A program made the translations under genes and the position numbers. The notes under the pieces are model-generated. The model did no database searches, was not told where the DNA came from, and was given only the letters and a program-made list of their open reading frames with translations. Shown piece after piece: positions 35,110 through 43,663 of a DNA stretch of 47,031 nucleotides (the first letter of the stretch is position 1; each line of letters opens with the position of its first letter). The stretch is from Flavobacteriales bacterium UBA7430. GTDB lineage: Bacteria; Bacteroidota; Bacteroidia; Flavobacteriales; UBA7430. Where the stretch lies: positions 1 to 47,031 of the forward strand of contig DLQO01000015.1 in the NCBI GenBank assembly GCA_002478765.1, written 5' to 3'.

Positions 35110-36579
35110 TTAGTTTTGTTGCTTTAGCAGTGGGACTTTAAGGTAAAAGCTAGTTCCTGTCTTTTCAATCGAATTGAAATAAATAGAACCCTTAAGGTCG
35201 TCTATGATTCGTTTAACAATAGCCAAACCAAGTCCCATGCCGCTACTTTTAGTCGTAAATCTTGGGTCGAATATCTTTTCTTGAAGTGATGCGGCGATAC
35301 CATCTCCATTGTCGTTAATCTCCAAGACAGCTGTTTCACCCTCTTTTTTTAAAGAAACGCTGATGCGAGGCTTTTTATTTTCTGGAACCGCTTCAATCGC
35401 ATTCTTGAGGAGGTTGTTTAAGACCCCAATGAATTGATTTTTGTCTGCGAATATAAAACAAGTTTCTGAGGGCTTTTTGTAGTCAATCTTGGCCATGTCG
35501 AAAAGGGCCAATGTGTTTTCAGTGACACGACCTAAATTAATCTTTTCTTTTTTTGTGGAAGGCATTCGAGCAAAATCTGAGAAGGCCGAGGCAATGTTAG
35601 CTAAGGAATCTATTTGCTCAACCATTGATGTGGTAAACTGCTTTGCCTTTTCATCAAAATCAGAGCTCTTTGCGTCTACTTCCCGCTTAAATAGTTGAAC
35701 GCTTAACTTCATGGGGGTTAATGGATTTTTAATTTCATGAGCTACTTGTTTTGCCATCTCTTTCCAGGCACTTTCTTTTTCATTTTGAGCAAGGATTTCG
35801 GCACTTTTTTCCAACTCTTTAACCATAAAATTGTACTGCCCAACCAATTGCCCAATTTCATCTGTGGAATCCCACTCTAGAGGCACGTGTTGCTTCATTA
35901 ATGCAGCCTTACGCATGGTTTCTGTAATGCGGCGCATGGGTCCAGTAATTTGCTTTGACAGTAAGAAAGCGAGTATGCTGGCCGCTAAAAACAGCAGCAA
36001 GTATAAGGGTGAAAGTGCAATTAAATAAGCTTTAAGATCGCGTTTGTAATCCTCATTTTGTTGAAAATAAGGGATGCTAATGATTCCAATTGGTTTTTCT
36101 GTGGCGTCGACAATGTATTTGTATGAGTTTAGGTAACCATCTCCCAAGTGAGTGTCGCCTTTGATCACCGTACTTTTTTCTTTTGACAATTTACTTAAGA
36201 TGTCCTCCTGAATTTTCCCAGGTATTTTGTGTTGAATGATTTCTTTGTTGGAGCTTAGGATCAACTCGCCTTTGACATTGTAAATGTGAATGTCAAGTTG
36301 GTGAATGTCGGCAAGTTCAAATATTTTATGCCGGAAGAGGTTAAAAATACTTTCCCCGCTGTGTTTGATTCCTTCCTGGGATCTAAGAAAATAGCTTATG
36401 GATGCAAGTGTAGCGGCCTCTTTTCTTATCAGGCGCTTATCGTGATAGTTTTGATTTTGCTTTTTAAAATTGTAGTACGTGAAGACGCCGATAAAAAAGA
36501 ATGAGCCTACAATCAAAGCCAGCATCGATACATAGATGCGTGTCCGTAATTTATTTGGAGTACCGATTAGTTTCTTCAT
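35110..36579 (-). CDS. NtrY-like membrane sensor histidine kinase
   Basis: A 489-residue two-component sensor. It has TM1 at about 14-36, an extracytoplasmic sensor region (about 37-183), TM2 at 184-207, a HAMP linker (208-260), and a HisKA domain with AHEIKNPLTPMKLS and phosphoacceptor His281. The ATPase domain has an N box (NNLLKNAIEAV), G1 (DNGDGI) and G2 (GMGLGLAI). The NPLTPM phrase is typical of NtrY-type kinases. No response regulator lies next to it, so it is an orphan here. The ATG at 36579 is chosen over 36633 because a perfect promoter core (36585-36592) lies inside the extra segment, 5 nt before this ATG. Confidence 0.86.
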   Translation of the reverse strand: MKKLIGTPNKLRTRIYVSMLALIVGSFFFIGVFTYYNFKKQNQNYHDKRLIRKEAATLASISYFLRSQEGIKHSGESIFNLFRHKIFELADIHQLDIHIYNVKGELILSSNKEIIQHKIPGKIQEDILSKLSKEKSTVIKGDTHLGDGYLNSYKYIVDATEKPIGIISIPYFQQNEDYKRDLKAYLIALSPLYLLLFLAASILAFLLSKQITGPMRRITETMRKAALMKQHVPLEWDSTDEIGQLVGQYNFMVKELEKSAEILAQNEKESAWKEMAKQVAHEIKNPLTPMKLSVQLFKREVDAKSSDFDEKAKQFTTSMVEQIDSLANIASAFSDFARMPSTKKEKINLGRVTENTLALFDMAKIDYKKPSETCFIFADKNQFIGVLNNLLKNAIEAVPENKKPRISVSLKKEGETAVLEINDNGDGIAASLQEKIFDPRFTTKSSGMGLGLAIVKRIIDDLKGSIYFNSIEKTGTSFYLKVPLLKQQN

Positions 36580-36584
36580 TATTT

Positions 36585-36592
36585 CAAAGATA
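36585..36592 (-). promoter_or_regulatory. -7 element abutting the histidine kinase start
   Basis: Minus strand TATCTTTG, a perfect TAnnTTTG, 5 nt before the ATG at 36579. It implies a nearly leaderless transcript and excludes the upstream ATG at 36633 if used. Confidence 0.5.
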
Positions 36593-36682
36593 AAAGAATT
36601 CTTGAGTTCCTTAATCTTATTGCGGATTTCCATATTTCAAAGCGCTTTCGGTTTTCTCCTTGTTTTCAAGTAGAACATTTAA

Positions 36683-36690
36683 TACTTTAG
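36683..36690 (+). promoter_or_regulatory. Possible -7 element for purU
   Basis: TACTTTAG, one mismatch to TAnnTTTG, 17 nt before the ATG at 36708. Confidence 0.25.
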
Positions 36691-36707
36691 GCAAAAATTC
36701 TTTCTTT

Positions 36708-37562
36708 ATGAGCACTGCCATCATGCTAATCCATTGCCCGGATGAAAAAGGGATCATTCTGTCGGTAACAGACTTTATCTCCAAGCGTCAAGGGAATATT
36801 GTTGACTTAGATCAACACGTTGACAACCAGCGTAAAACATTTTTTATGCGTGTCGAGTGGACTCTTGCAGACTTTTCGTTGACAAGAGATGCGATCGCGA
36901 AGCAGTTTGACCTCGATGTTGCCAATAAGTATCAGATGCAGTATAAAATTCATTTCAGAGATGAAAAACTTAGAATGGCTTTGATGGTTTCTAAGATGGA
37001 CCACTGTTTTAATGATATTCTTTCGAGGTATCGGTCCGGGGAGTGGAGCGTCGAGATTCCGCTAATTATAAGCAATCATCCGGATATGGAAGAGACTGCG
37101 AAACGTTTCGAGATACCGTATTACTTCATTCCTGTGACTAAGGGAACCAAGGCAGAACAGGAAAAGAAACAATTGGATTTAATGTCAAAACACAACGTAG
37201 ATTTTGTTGTTCTAGCGCGCTATATGCAAATATTAAGCGAAAACTTCATAGAAAGCTACCCGAATAAAATCATCAACATACATCATTCATTCCTCCCAGC
37301 TTTCCCGGGTGCTAAGCCCTATCATTCTGCTCATGAAAGGGGTGTTAAAATCATTGGAGCAACAAGTCATTACGTGACGGCCGAACTGGACGCAGGTCCC
37401 ATCATAGAACAAAATGTTGCCCACGTAAGTCACAAAGACAGTGTGGAAGATTTGGTCCGAAAAGGGAGAGATATTGAAAAAGTAGTGCTATCAAGAGCCA
37501 TTTGGCATCATACCAACAGGTGCATACTGTCTTACGCGAATAGAACCGTAATTTTTGAATAA
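36708..37562 (+). CDS. purU: Formyltetrahydrofolate deformylase
   Basis: Hydrolyses 10-formyltetrahydrofolate to formate and tetrahydrofolate, balancing the one-carbon pool. The 284 residues comprise an N-terminal ACT domain (about 4-85, AIMLIHCPDEKGIILSVTDF) and a C-terminal formyltransferase fold. The catalytic triad is Asn190, His192 and Asp228 (NIHHSFLPAFPGAKPYHSA, then AELDAGPII), with the same spacing as GAR transformylase. The start at 36708 gives the family N-terminus; the open frame extends upstream to 36660 without support. It is divergent from the histidine kinase and convergent with atpG, sharing a strong terminator. Confidence 0.93.
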   Translation: MSTAIMLIHCPDEKGIILSVTDFISKRQGNIVDLDQHVDNQRKTFFMRVEWTLADFSLTRDAIAKQFDLDVANKYQMQYKIHFRDEKLRMALMVSKMDHCFNDILSRYRSGEWSVEIPLIISNHPDMEETAKRFEIPYYFIPVTKGTKAEQEKKQLDLMSKHNVDFVVLARYMQILSENFIESYPNKIINIHHSFLPAFPGAKPYHSAHERGVKIIGATSHYVTAELDAGPIIEQNVAHVSHKDSVEDLVRKGRDIEKVVLSRAIWHHTNRCILSYANRTVIFE

Positions 37563-37591
37563 AAAAAAGCCCCGAATCTTCGGGGCTTTTT
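37561..37591. terminator. Strong bidirectional terminator
   Basis: AGCCCCGAA / TTCGGGGCT stem with a TC loop, flanked by A and T runs of seven or more. It separates the convergent purU and atpG genes. Confidence 0.92.
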
Positions 37592-37607
37592 TTATGATGT
37601 ACGTTAC

Positions 37608-38471
37608 TTATGCTTGTTTCAAAGCTTCAGCACCTCCAACAATCTCTAGGATTTCATTGGTAATTGCTGCTTGTCTTTGCCGGTTGTAAGTTAGTGTTAG
37701 TTCACCCTTCAGCTCATTCGCATTATCCGTGGCTTTGTGCATGGCCGTCATACGAGCACCGTGCTCAGAAGCGTGAGAATCTAAAATGGATTTGTAAAAT
37801 TGAATCTTTAAGGATTTTGGGATTAAGTCAACGACAATAGACGTCTTTGACGGTTCAAAGATGTAATCTGCATTTGGGTCAGCAGCATCTGTTTCTTCAG
37901 CGACAACAGGAATGAATGGTTGTGTTATCACTTCTTGTGTTGCGGCGTTTTTGAACTCGTTGTAGATGATTTCTACCTTGTCAAATTGTTCATTAGCAAA
38001 TGCATCCATGACCTCCTGAGCCATTACAGATACATTGTCGTAATTTAAATCGTTAAAAATCTCAGCATTTGAGTTGAAGACCACATGCTTTCCAGTAAAG
38101 TAATCTGCGGCTCTTTTACCGATGGCATATACCTGCACTTCTTTTCCTGCATAATCTTTAATGCGTCGCTCAGTAGCTTTAAAGATGTTGGCATTAAAAG
38201 CACCACACAAACCTCTGTTAGAGGCAATGGCAACGATTAACACCTTTTTCGTCTCTCTCTCTTGGCTGTAAACACCTTCTGTCGATCCGCCTAGGGTCGC
38301 ACTAATGTTGACTAAGATTTCACGTAACTTCTCAGCATAAGGGCGCATTTGAGTAATCGCGTCCTGAGCTCTTTTTAACTTTGCCGCCGACACCATTTTC
38401 ATAGCGCTGGTGATCTGCATCGTTGAAGCCACAGAGGTGATTCGGGTACGAATTTCTTTTAAGTTAGCCAT
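37608..38471 (-). CDS. atpG: ATP synthase gamma subunit
   Basis: Central stalk subunit that couples proton-driven rotor movement to catalysis in F1. The 287 residues open with MANLKEIRTRITSVASTMQI and TSAMKMVSAAKLKRAQ, the family N-terminal helix. They contain SNRGLCGAFNANIFK and end with the conserved YNRQRQAAITNEILEIVGGA. A loop near 190-210 (VVAEETDAADPNADYIFEPS) is somewhat longer than in E. coli. It is the last gene of the atpBEFHAG unit. The usual next genes, atpD and atpC, are absent here. Confidence 0.96.
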   Translation of the reverse strand: MANLKEIRTRITSVASTMQITSAMKMVSAAKLKRAQDAITQMRPYAEKLREILVNISATLGGSTEGVYSQERETKKVLIVAIASNRGLCGAFNANIFKATERRIKDYAGKEVQVYAIGKRAADYFTGKHVVFNSNAEIFNDLNYDNVSVMAQEVMDAFANEQFDKVEIIYNEFKNAATQEVITQPFIPVVAEETDAADPNADYIFEPSKTSIVVDLIPKSLKIQFYKSILDSHASEHGARMTAMHKATDNANELKGELTLTYNRQRQAAITNEILEIVGGAEALKQA

Positions 38472-38518
38472 TTGATCGTCTATTGAAGGTGAAGACTCAA
38501 GTCTTTACCGGTTCAGTC

Positions 38519-40096
38519 TTATTCGTATTTAGATGAAATTTCAGCTGCAGCACTTTCGATAGCCGCAGTTCCTTCAGCAGTTAATTTACCCGCTTTAAGA
38601 GATGCCAATTCAGCCGCATATTTATTTTTCATGAAAGACAAGAAGTCCTCTTCAAATTCTTTTACTTTCCCAACAGGAACTTTAGACATGAGGTTTTTGG
38701 TACCACAGTATATGATCGCAACTTGTTCTTCTACAGGGAGCGGAGAGTTTAAGCCTTGTTTCAGCATCTCTACGTTACGCTTCCCTTTGTTAATGACAAG
38801 CAATGTTGCATCATCAAGGTCAGAACCGAACTTAGCAAAAGCTTCCAATTCACGGAACTGAGCTTGATCAAGTTTTAGTGTACCTGCAACTTTCTTCATG
38901 GATTTAATTTGCGCGGAACCACCCACACGAGATACAGAAATACCCACGTTAATGGCAGGACGAACACCAGAGTTGAATAAATCAGCCTCTAAGAAGATCT
39001 GACCGTCCGTAATTGAAATTACATTGGTAGGTATGTATGCGGATACGTCACCTGCTTGCGTTTCAATGATCGGAAGTGCCGTTAATGAACCCCCACCTTT
39101 TACAATCCCTTTTATAGATTCAGGAAGGTCATTCATTCCTTGAGCAATCGCATCGGAAGCGTTTACCTTTGCCGCACGCTCTAACAATCTCGAGTGCAAG
39201 AAGAATACATCACCAGGGTATGCTTCACGTCCCGGAGGTCTTCTTAACAGTAGCGATACTTCACGGTATGCAACCGCTTGTTTAGACAAGTCATCGTATA
39301 CGATAAGCCCATGACGACCCGTGTCTCTAAAGAATTCTCCAATGGCAGCACCCGCAAATGGAGCGTAGAACTGCATCGGAGCAGGGTCTGAAGCGTTGGC
39401 AGCAACAATAACCGTGTAGGCCATTGCACCGGCTTCTTCTAAGGTCTTCACAATGTTTGCTACGGTTGAACCTTTTTGTCCAATCGCAACGTATATACAG
39501 TAAACAGGCTCACCTGCTTCGTAAAATTCTTTTTGGTTGATGATGGTGTCAATCGCTACAGAAGTTTTTCCTGTTTGACGGTCACCAATAATCAATTCAC
39601 GCTGTCCACGTCCAATAGGAATCATGGCATCAACAGCCTTAATACCTGTTTGAAGCGGTTCGTTTACCGGCTGACGGTAAATTACACCAGGAGCCGTACG
39701 TTCGAGAGGCATCTCGTAAGTAGTTCCGGTAATAGGACCTTTTCCATCAATAGGGTTTCCTAGGGTGTCTACAACTCTTCCCAACATGCCGTCTCCAACA
39801 TTGATAGAGGCAATTCGAGATGTACGTTTAACCGTGTCACCTTCTTTAATTCCTTTCGATGATCCTAGCAATACGGCACCAACGTTATCTTCTTCAAGGT
39901 TCAATACGATACCCTGTAATCCAGATTGGAATTCAATTAATTCTCCAGAACTAACATTACTAAGTCCGTGTACACGTGCGATACCATCTCCTACTTGAAG
40001 AACGGTTCCTACTTCAGCAATTTCTGCCTCTGTTTTCAGGCCTGAAAGTTGCTCTTTTAATATTGCTGATACTTCAGCGGGTTTAACACTTGCCAT
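38519..40096 (-). CDS. atpA: ATP synthase alpha subunit
   Basis: Non-catalytic nucleotide-binding subunit of the F1 hexamer. The 525 residues contain the N-terminal beta barrel ([20 protein letters not shown]), the P-loop GDRQTGKTS (171-179), [20 protein letters not shown], and the arginine-finger region [20 protein letters not shown] slight Ala/Glu-rich tail ends the chain. It starts 5 nt after atpH and precedes atpG by 47 nt. Confidence 0.97.
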   Translation of the reverse strand: MASVKPAEVSAILKEQLSGLKTEAEIAEVGTVLQVGDGIARVHGLSNVSSGELIEFQSGLQGIVLNLEEDNVGAVLLGSSKGIKEGDTVKRTSRIASINVGDGMLGRVVDTLGNPIDGKGPITGTTYEMPLERTAPGVIYRQPVNEPLQTGIKAVDAMIPIGRGQRELIIGDRQTGKTSVAIDTIINQKEFYEAGEPVYCIYVAIGQKGSTVANIVKTLEEAGAMAYTVIVAANASDPAPMQFYAPFAGAAIGEFFRDTGRHGLIVYDDLSKQAVAYREVSLLLRRPPGREAYPGDVFFLHSRLLERAAKVNASDAIAQGMNDLPESIKGIVKGGGSLTALPIIETQAGDVSAYIPTNVISITDGQIFLEADLFNSGVRPAINVGISVSRVGGSAQIKSMKKVAGTLKLDQAQFRELEAFAKFGSDLDDATLLVINKGKRNVEMLKQGLNSPLPVEEQVAIIYCGTKNLMSKVPVGKVKEFEEDFLSFMKNKYAAELASLKAGKLTAEGTAAIESAAAEISSKYE

Positions 40097-40101
40097 AATT
40101 G

Positions 40102-40659
40102 TTACGCTTTGATGTTCGGGTTAGAAACAAATTCTCTTTTTAATTTTTGCAGTTTGTTGGCAACACTTGCATTGAATTCAAGATCGCCAACACGAAGAAT
40201 AAAACCTCCGATAATACTTTCATCGATGTTTTCTTCAACTCGAACTTCAGCATCACCAACAATGGAGTTCAATTGGGTCAAAACTTCGGTTCGTATGTCT
40301 TCTGTGATTGCAGCAGCCGTTGTTACACTGGCAGATACAATATTTTTGTATTCGTTGTATAAGCTGATGAAGTTTTCGGCAACAGCAGCTAAAATAGCTT
40401 CACGCTTTTTATCCGTCAGCATGTTTAGGAATGTAAGAGAGGTTTCCGAAATTACTTTTCCGAAAATTTCGTTGAGGATAACGTTCTTTTTGTCGTTTTT
40501 CACAACAGGGCTTTTCAACATATTGTTAAAGTCCTCGTTTTCCTCACAAACCGACTTTATCGTTAGCATGTCTTCTTTTACTTGCTCAAGAACATCTCGT
40601 TCTTTTGCTAAAGAAATCAAAGATTTTGCGTAACGTAGGGCTACTCTGGTTTCCTTCAT
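40102..40659 (-). CDS. atpH: ATP synthase delta subunit
   Basis: Peripheral-stalk protein linking F1 to the b subunits. The 185 residues show the family pattern [14 protein letters not shown] at the start, [13 protein letters not shown], and [26 protein letters not shown] near the C-terminus. It lies 6 nt after atpF and 5 nt before atpA. Confidence 0.93.
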   Translation of the reverse strand: MKETRVALRYAKSLISLAKERDVLEQVKEDMLTIKSVCEENEDFNNMLKSPVVKNDKKNVILNEIFGKVISETSLTFLNMLTDKKREAILAAVAENFISLYNEYKNIVSASVTTAAAITEDIRTEVLTQLNSIVGDAEVRVEENIDESIIGGFILRVGDLEFNASVANKLQKLKREFVSNPNIKA

Positions 40660-40665
40660 AGCTGT

Positions 40666-41160
40666 TTAGTTAAGCTTAACGTCTTTGAGCATTTCGGAGA
40701 TGTAAGCATTCTGTTTGTCAGAATCTTTAAGCTCAGCCTTCAATACTTTCTCTGCAATTTGAACGGATAAAGCGCCAACAGAACTTTTCAATTCGGAAAC
40801 AGCAGCCGCCTTTTCGTTTTCAATAACAGCTTTAGCCGAGGCAATCATTTTGTCAGCCTCTTCTTTAGCACTGTTTTTCGCATCAGAAACAATGGTTGCT
40901 TTTATGTCTCTTGCTTCTTTGAGCATTTCATCTCTTTCCGCCCGCGCTTCTTTCAAAACACGATCGTTGTCAGCTTGCAACGTAGCCATCTCTTTGCGAG
41001 CATTTTCTGCCGCTTCAAGAGCATCTTTGATTGAGCTTTCGCGTGTTTTCACAGCACCAAGTATTGGTGCCCATGCCAATTTCTTTAAAAGAAACATTAG
41101 GATCAAAAAGGACAAGGTGGTCCAAAAGATCAAACCTATCTGAGGTGTAATTAAATCCAT
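40666..41160 (-). CDS. atpF: ATP synthase b subunit
   Basis: Membrane-anchored peripheral stalk. The 164 residues have one N-terminal membrane helix (about 6-27, GLIFWTTLSFLILMFLLKKL), the motif AWAPILGAV, and a long charged helix (about 30-164) rich in Glu, Lys and Ala. It is 75 nt downstream of atpE, a gap that holds a strong stem-loop at 41191-41223. Confidence 0.94.
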   Translation of the reverse strand: MDLITPQIGLIFWTTLSFLILMFLLKKLAWAPILGAVKTRESSIKDALEAAENARKEMATLQADNDRVLKEARAERDEMLKEARDIKATIVSDAKNSAKEEADKMIASAKAVIENEKAAAVSELKSSVGALSVQIAEKVLKAELKDSDKQNAYISEMLKDVKLN

Positions 41161-41190
41161 GTTTTAATTTTTTTGTTTCAAATTTGTTAA

Positions 41191-41223
41191 ACAAACCTTT
41201 CAGGCAATCCCTGAAAGGTTTGT
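41191..41223 (-). other. Intercistronic stem-loop between atpE and atpF
   Basis: Perfect 14-bp stem ACAAACCTTTCAGG / CCTGAAAGGTTTGT with a 5-nt loop. It starts 12 nt after the atpE stop and is followed by a short TTTAAC stretch rather than a strong T run. It may protect the atpE 3' end or partly terminate, raising c-subunit output relative to downstream genes. Confidence 0.7.
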
Positions 41224-41235
41224 ATAAACAACAAT

Positions 41236-41466
<231 letters not shown>

Positions 41467-41485
41467 TTAAACAAAAAATTCATAA

Positions 41486-42529
41486 TTAATGATGCTCATG
41501 CTCCTCAACAGCCATTCCAATGAACAGTGCTGATAAAAGCGTGAATATATATGCTTGTATTGCAGCTACTAAAAGCTCCAAAACATTCATAAACAATACA
41601 AATCCTACCGATACCGGTGCAATGGCAACACTCTTAAAGATGAAAATCAAAGAAATCAAACTCAAGATGATGATGTGTCCTGCAGTGATGTTTGCGAACA
41701 AACGAATCAATAGGGCAATAGGTTTTGCTAGGATCCCCATGATCTCAACAGGGATCATAATCGGTGCCAACCATACGGGTACACCTGGGGTTGCAAAAAT
41801 ATGTTTCCAATAATCTTTATTTCCGTTAAAGTTTGTGATTAGAAACGTGATTAGGGCCAGTGTTACGGTAAAAGAAATGTTACCCGTAAGGTTTGCCGAA
41901 CCAGGGAAAAAAGGAACCAAACCAATAAGGTTGTTGATCCAAATAAAGAAGAAAACGGTTAACAAGTAAGGTAAGAACTTGTCCGCTTTTTTGCCGATGT
42001 TGGGAACGGCAATATCGTCTCGAACGAATAATACCAAGGGCTCCATAAACGAGGCCAACCCTTTAGGAACCACATTCCCTTTGCGGTACGTACGCCCCAC
42101 TGAAATAAATATCGATAAAATGATGATCAAGGACAAGAACATGGAAAACACGTTCTTGGTGATCGAGAAATCTATGGGATGAAGACCACCCAGCTCGGTG
42201 ATGTGTCCATGATCCATTCGGTATGTTCGGTTTCCGCGAACAACGTCTGCATGTCCGTGGTCAAAAGCACTCGACATGAATACGTCCAAATGACCATCGG
42301 TAAATAATATCACCGGTAAGGGAAGAGATACGGGATGTTCAACACCCGCTGAATCTACATAGTCTAGAATGTGAAACTCATGGGCATCCGCAATGTGATG
42401 CATGATCACCTCTACAGCATCAAACTCTTTTTTGTCTCCTTGTTCAGCGCTTTTAGCCCCGGCAAATAAATTTGCGCTCGTTGCCAAAAAGGCTGAAAGT
42501 GTTATTATGAACTTTAATGTAGTTTTCAT
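41486..42529 (-). CDS. atpB: ATP synthase a subunit
   Basis: Stator channel protein of Fo. Its 347 residues exceed the usual 230-280 because of an N-terminal signal-like segment (1-23) and a periplasmic domain (about 35-115) rich in His (MHHIADAHEFHIL, DHGHADV, MDHGHI). The membrane part carries the essential Arg276 in AKPIALLIRLFANITAGH and the C-terminal AAIQAYIFTLLSALFIGMA, then an EEHEHH tail. This extended form fits Bacteroidota AtpB proteins as I recall them. It leads the atpBEFHAG operon behind its own promoter at 42571-42578. Confidence 0.95.
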   Translation of the reverse strand: MKTTLKFIITLSAFLATSANLFAGAKSAEQGDKKEFDAVEVIMHHIADAHEFHILDYVDSAGVEHPVSLPLPVILFTDGHLDVFMSSAFDHGHADVVRGNRTYRMDHGHITELGGLHPIDFSITKNVFSMFLSLIIILSIFISVGRTYRKGNVVPKGLASFMEPLVLFVRDDIAVPNIGKKADKFLPYLLTVFFFIWINNLIGLVPFFPGSANLTGNISFTVTLALITFLITNFNGNKDYWKHIFATPGVPVWLAPIMIPVEIMGILAKPIALLIRLFANITAGHIIILSLISLIFIFKSVAIAPVSVGFVLFMNVLELLVAAIQAYIFTLLSALFIGMAVEEHEHH

Positions 42530-42570
42530 CTCGTTTTCAAGTGGTTTAATTCCGCTTCAAAAAATCCATG

Positions 42571-42578
42571 CAAAAATA
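42571..42578 (-). promoter_or_regulatory. -7 element for the ATP synthase operon
   Basis: Minus strand TATTTTTG, a perfect TAnnTTTG, 41 nt before the atpB ATG. A TTC about 19 nt upstream is one mismatch from the -33 TTG. Confidence 0.55.
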
Positions 42579-42666
42579 GACAATATTCTTTAATGACGAA
42601 GAATAATTCTAACTTATGAACAAGAATTTACGTCTTGTAAACAAATAAGGGGCTTGGTGTAAAAAT

Positions 42667-43047
42667 TCATGAATTTAACTTTTTCACCACAGTTACTACT
42701 TCGTAGCTCAGATACAAGCCGTATACCGCCATAAATTGGAGCGCAAAGGACATGCTCGAATCTTTTTTACCTAAAATGACAACGGCCATTAGGATCATGA
42801 CAAGAAGCATTTTAAGAATACTTAAGGCCAAATAAATAAAACCGGCTTTGTCTTTTAAGTTTTCAAAGCAATAGGCCAAGGCCACAAAAAGTGAGGCGCT
42901 ACCGGTTAGGTTAAAGAGGTGAATGCCGTAAAAGTAACCCGAGCTTAAGGGCCATACGTTAAAGTATTGAAGCACGAAATGTAGTGCAAAAACTGTAAGT
43001 GAGAAGGGGATAAGCTTCATTGCGAAGCGCTGTAAGTGTTGAATCAT
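42667..43047 (-). CDS. Four-helix membrane protein upstream of atpB (DUF6168-like)
   Basis: A 126-residue integral membrane protein with about four hydrophobic helices (near 12-30, 38-60, 68-92 and 100-118) and no recognisable catalytic motif. I believe it fits the DUF6168 group often found beside Bacteroidota ATP synthase genes, but cannot confirm this. Its place between atpZ and atpB is the place of AtpI in other bacteria, so a role in c-ring assembly or ion handling is a guess. Its ATG overlaps the atpZ stop codon by 4 nt (ATGA). Confidence 0.7.
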   Translation of the reverse strand: MIQHLQRFAMKLIPFSLTVFALHFVLQYFNVWPLSSGYFYGIHLFNLTGSASLFVALAYCFENLKDKAGFIYLALSILKMLLVMILMAVVILGKKDSSMSFALQFMAVYGLYLSYEVVTVVKKLNS

Positions 43048-43259
43048 TTGTTGAGACGGGTGACTTCCTTGATGATTTGATACAAAGCTCCAAAAACGGC
43101 AAGGAGCGAGAAGATGATGGTAAACAACAAATCTTTTTCGAAATAGGCATCCAGTTGAATCCCCAGAAAGGCACCTAAACCAATAGACACCCCCATTTGA
43201 ATAGCCAGATTAGAAAACTTGAAAAATTGATTAAGCAGACTTTTCTTGGGCTTTTTCAT
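43044..43259 (-). CDS. AtpZ/AtpI family protein
   Basis: A 71-residue protein with two membrane helices: FSNLAIQMGVSIGLGAFLG with a Gly zipper, and DLLFTIIFSLLAVFGALYQI. The middle GIQLDAYF and basic ends are typical of AtpZ, a small protein associated with F-type ATP synthase and proposed to help magnesium or calcium uptake or c-ring assembly. The start lies 29 nt inside the end of the bactofilin gene. Confidence 0.85.
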   Translation of the reverse strand: MKKPKKSLLNQFFKFSNLAIQMGVSIGLGAFLGIQLDAYFEKDLLFTIIFSLLAVFGALYQIIKEVTRLNK

Positions 43260-43653
43260 TTTTCCCCGGGTTGTTTATGTTTTTTACGGAAGCACCCATA
43301 CTACAGGAGCCTGTGAAGTTGGCACCGGGTTCTACGGAAAGTTTGTTGGTGATGATGTCACCGTGAAGTGTTGCCTTTGCTTTTAGACTCAAAAGTTCGG
43401 TTACTTCAATCCGGGCCTTAACCGTTCCTGCGATCAGTGCGTTTTGACAAAGAATTTCTCCTTCAATAATTCCGGTCTCTCCCAGAACCAAGCGTCCTTT
43501 GGCGTGAACCGTTCCTTTTAAGACACCATCAATACGCAAGTCACCATCTGTAATGATATCTCCTTTGATGATACTTCCTTGACCAATAGCGTTTACAGCT
43601 CCCGAATTTTTTTCACTGACCTGTCCCATGTTTGGATTTGATTTTGAAAACAT
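43231..43653 (-). CDS. Bactofilin (polymer-forming cytoskeletal protein)
   Basis: A 140-residue protein that self-assembles into filaments at the membrane and often organises cell-wall enzymes. The core (about 20-125) is a right-handed beta helix with repeating turns: GQGSIIKGDIITDGDLRIDG, GTVHAKGRLVLGETGIIEGE, LCQNALIAGTV, LHGDIITNKLSVEPGANF. The ends are short and disordered. It lies 10 nt after sprE and overlaps atpZ by 29 nt. A membrane-anchored M23 peptidase, the common partner of bactofilins, begins on the other side of sprE. Confidence 0.92.
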   Translation of the reverse strand: MFSKSNPNMGQVSEKNSGAVNAIGQGSIIKGDIITDGDLRIDGVLKGTVHAKGRLVLGETGIIEGEILCQNALIAGTVKARIEVTELLSLKAKATLHGDIITNKLSVEPGANFTGSCSMGASVKNINNPGKNEKAQEKSA

Positions 43654-43663
43654 TCTAACGTTT

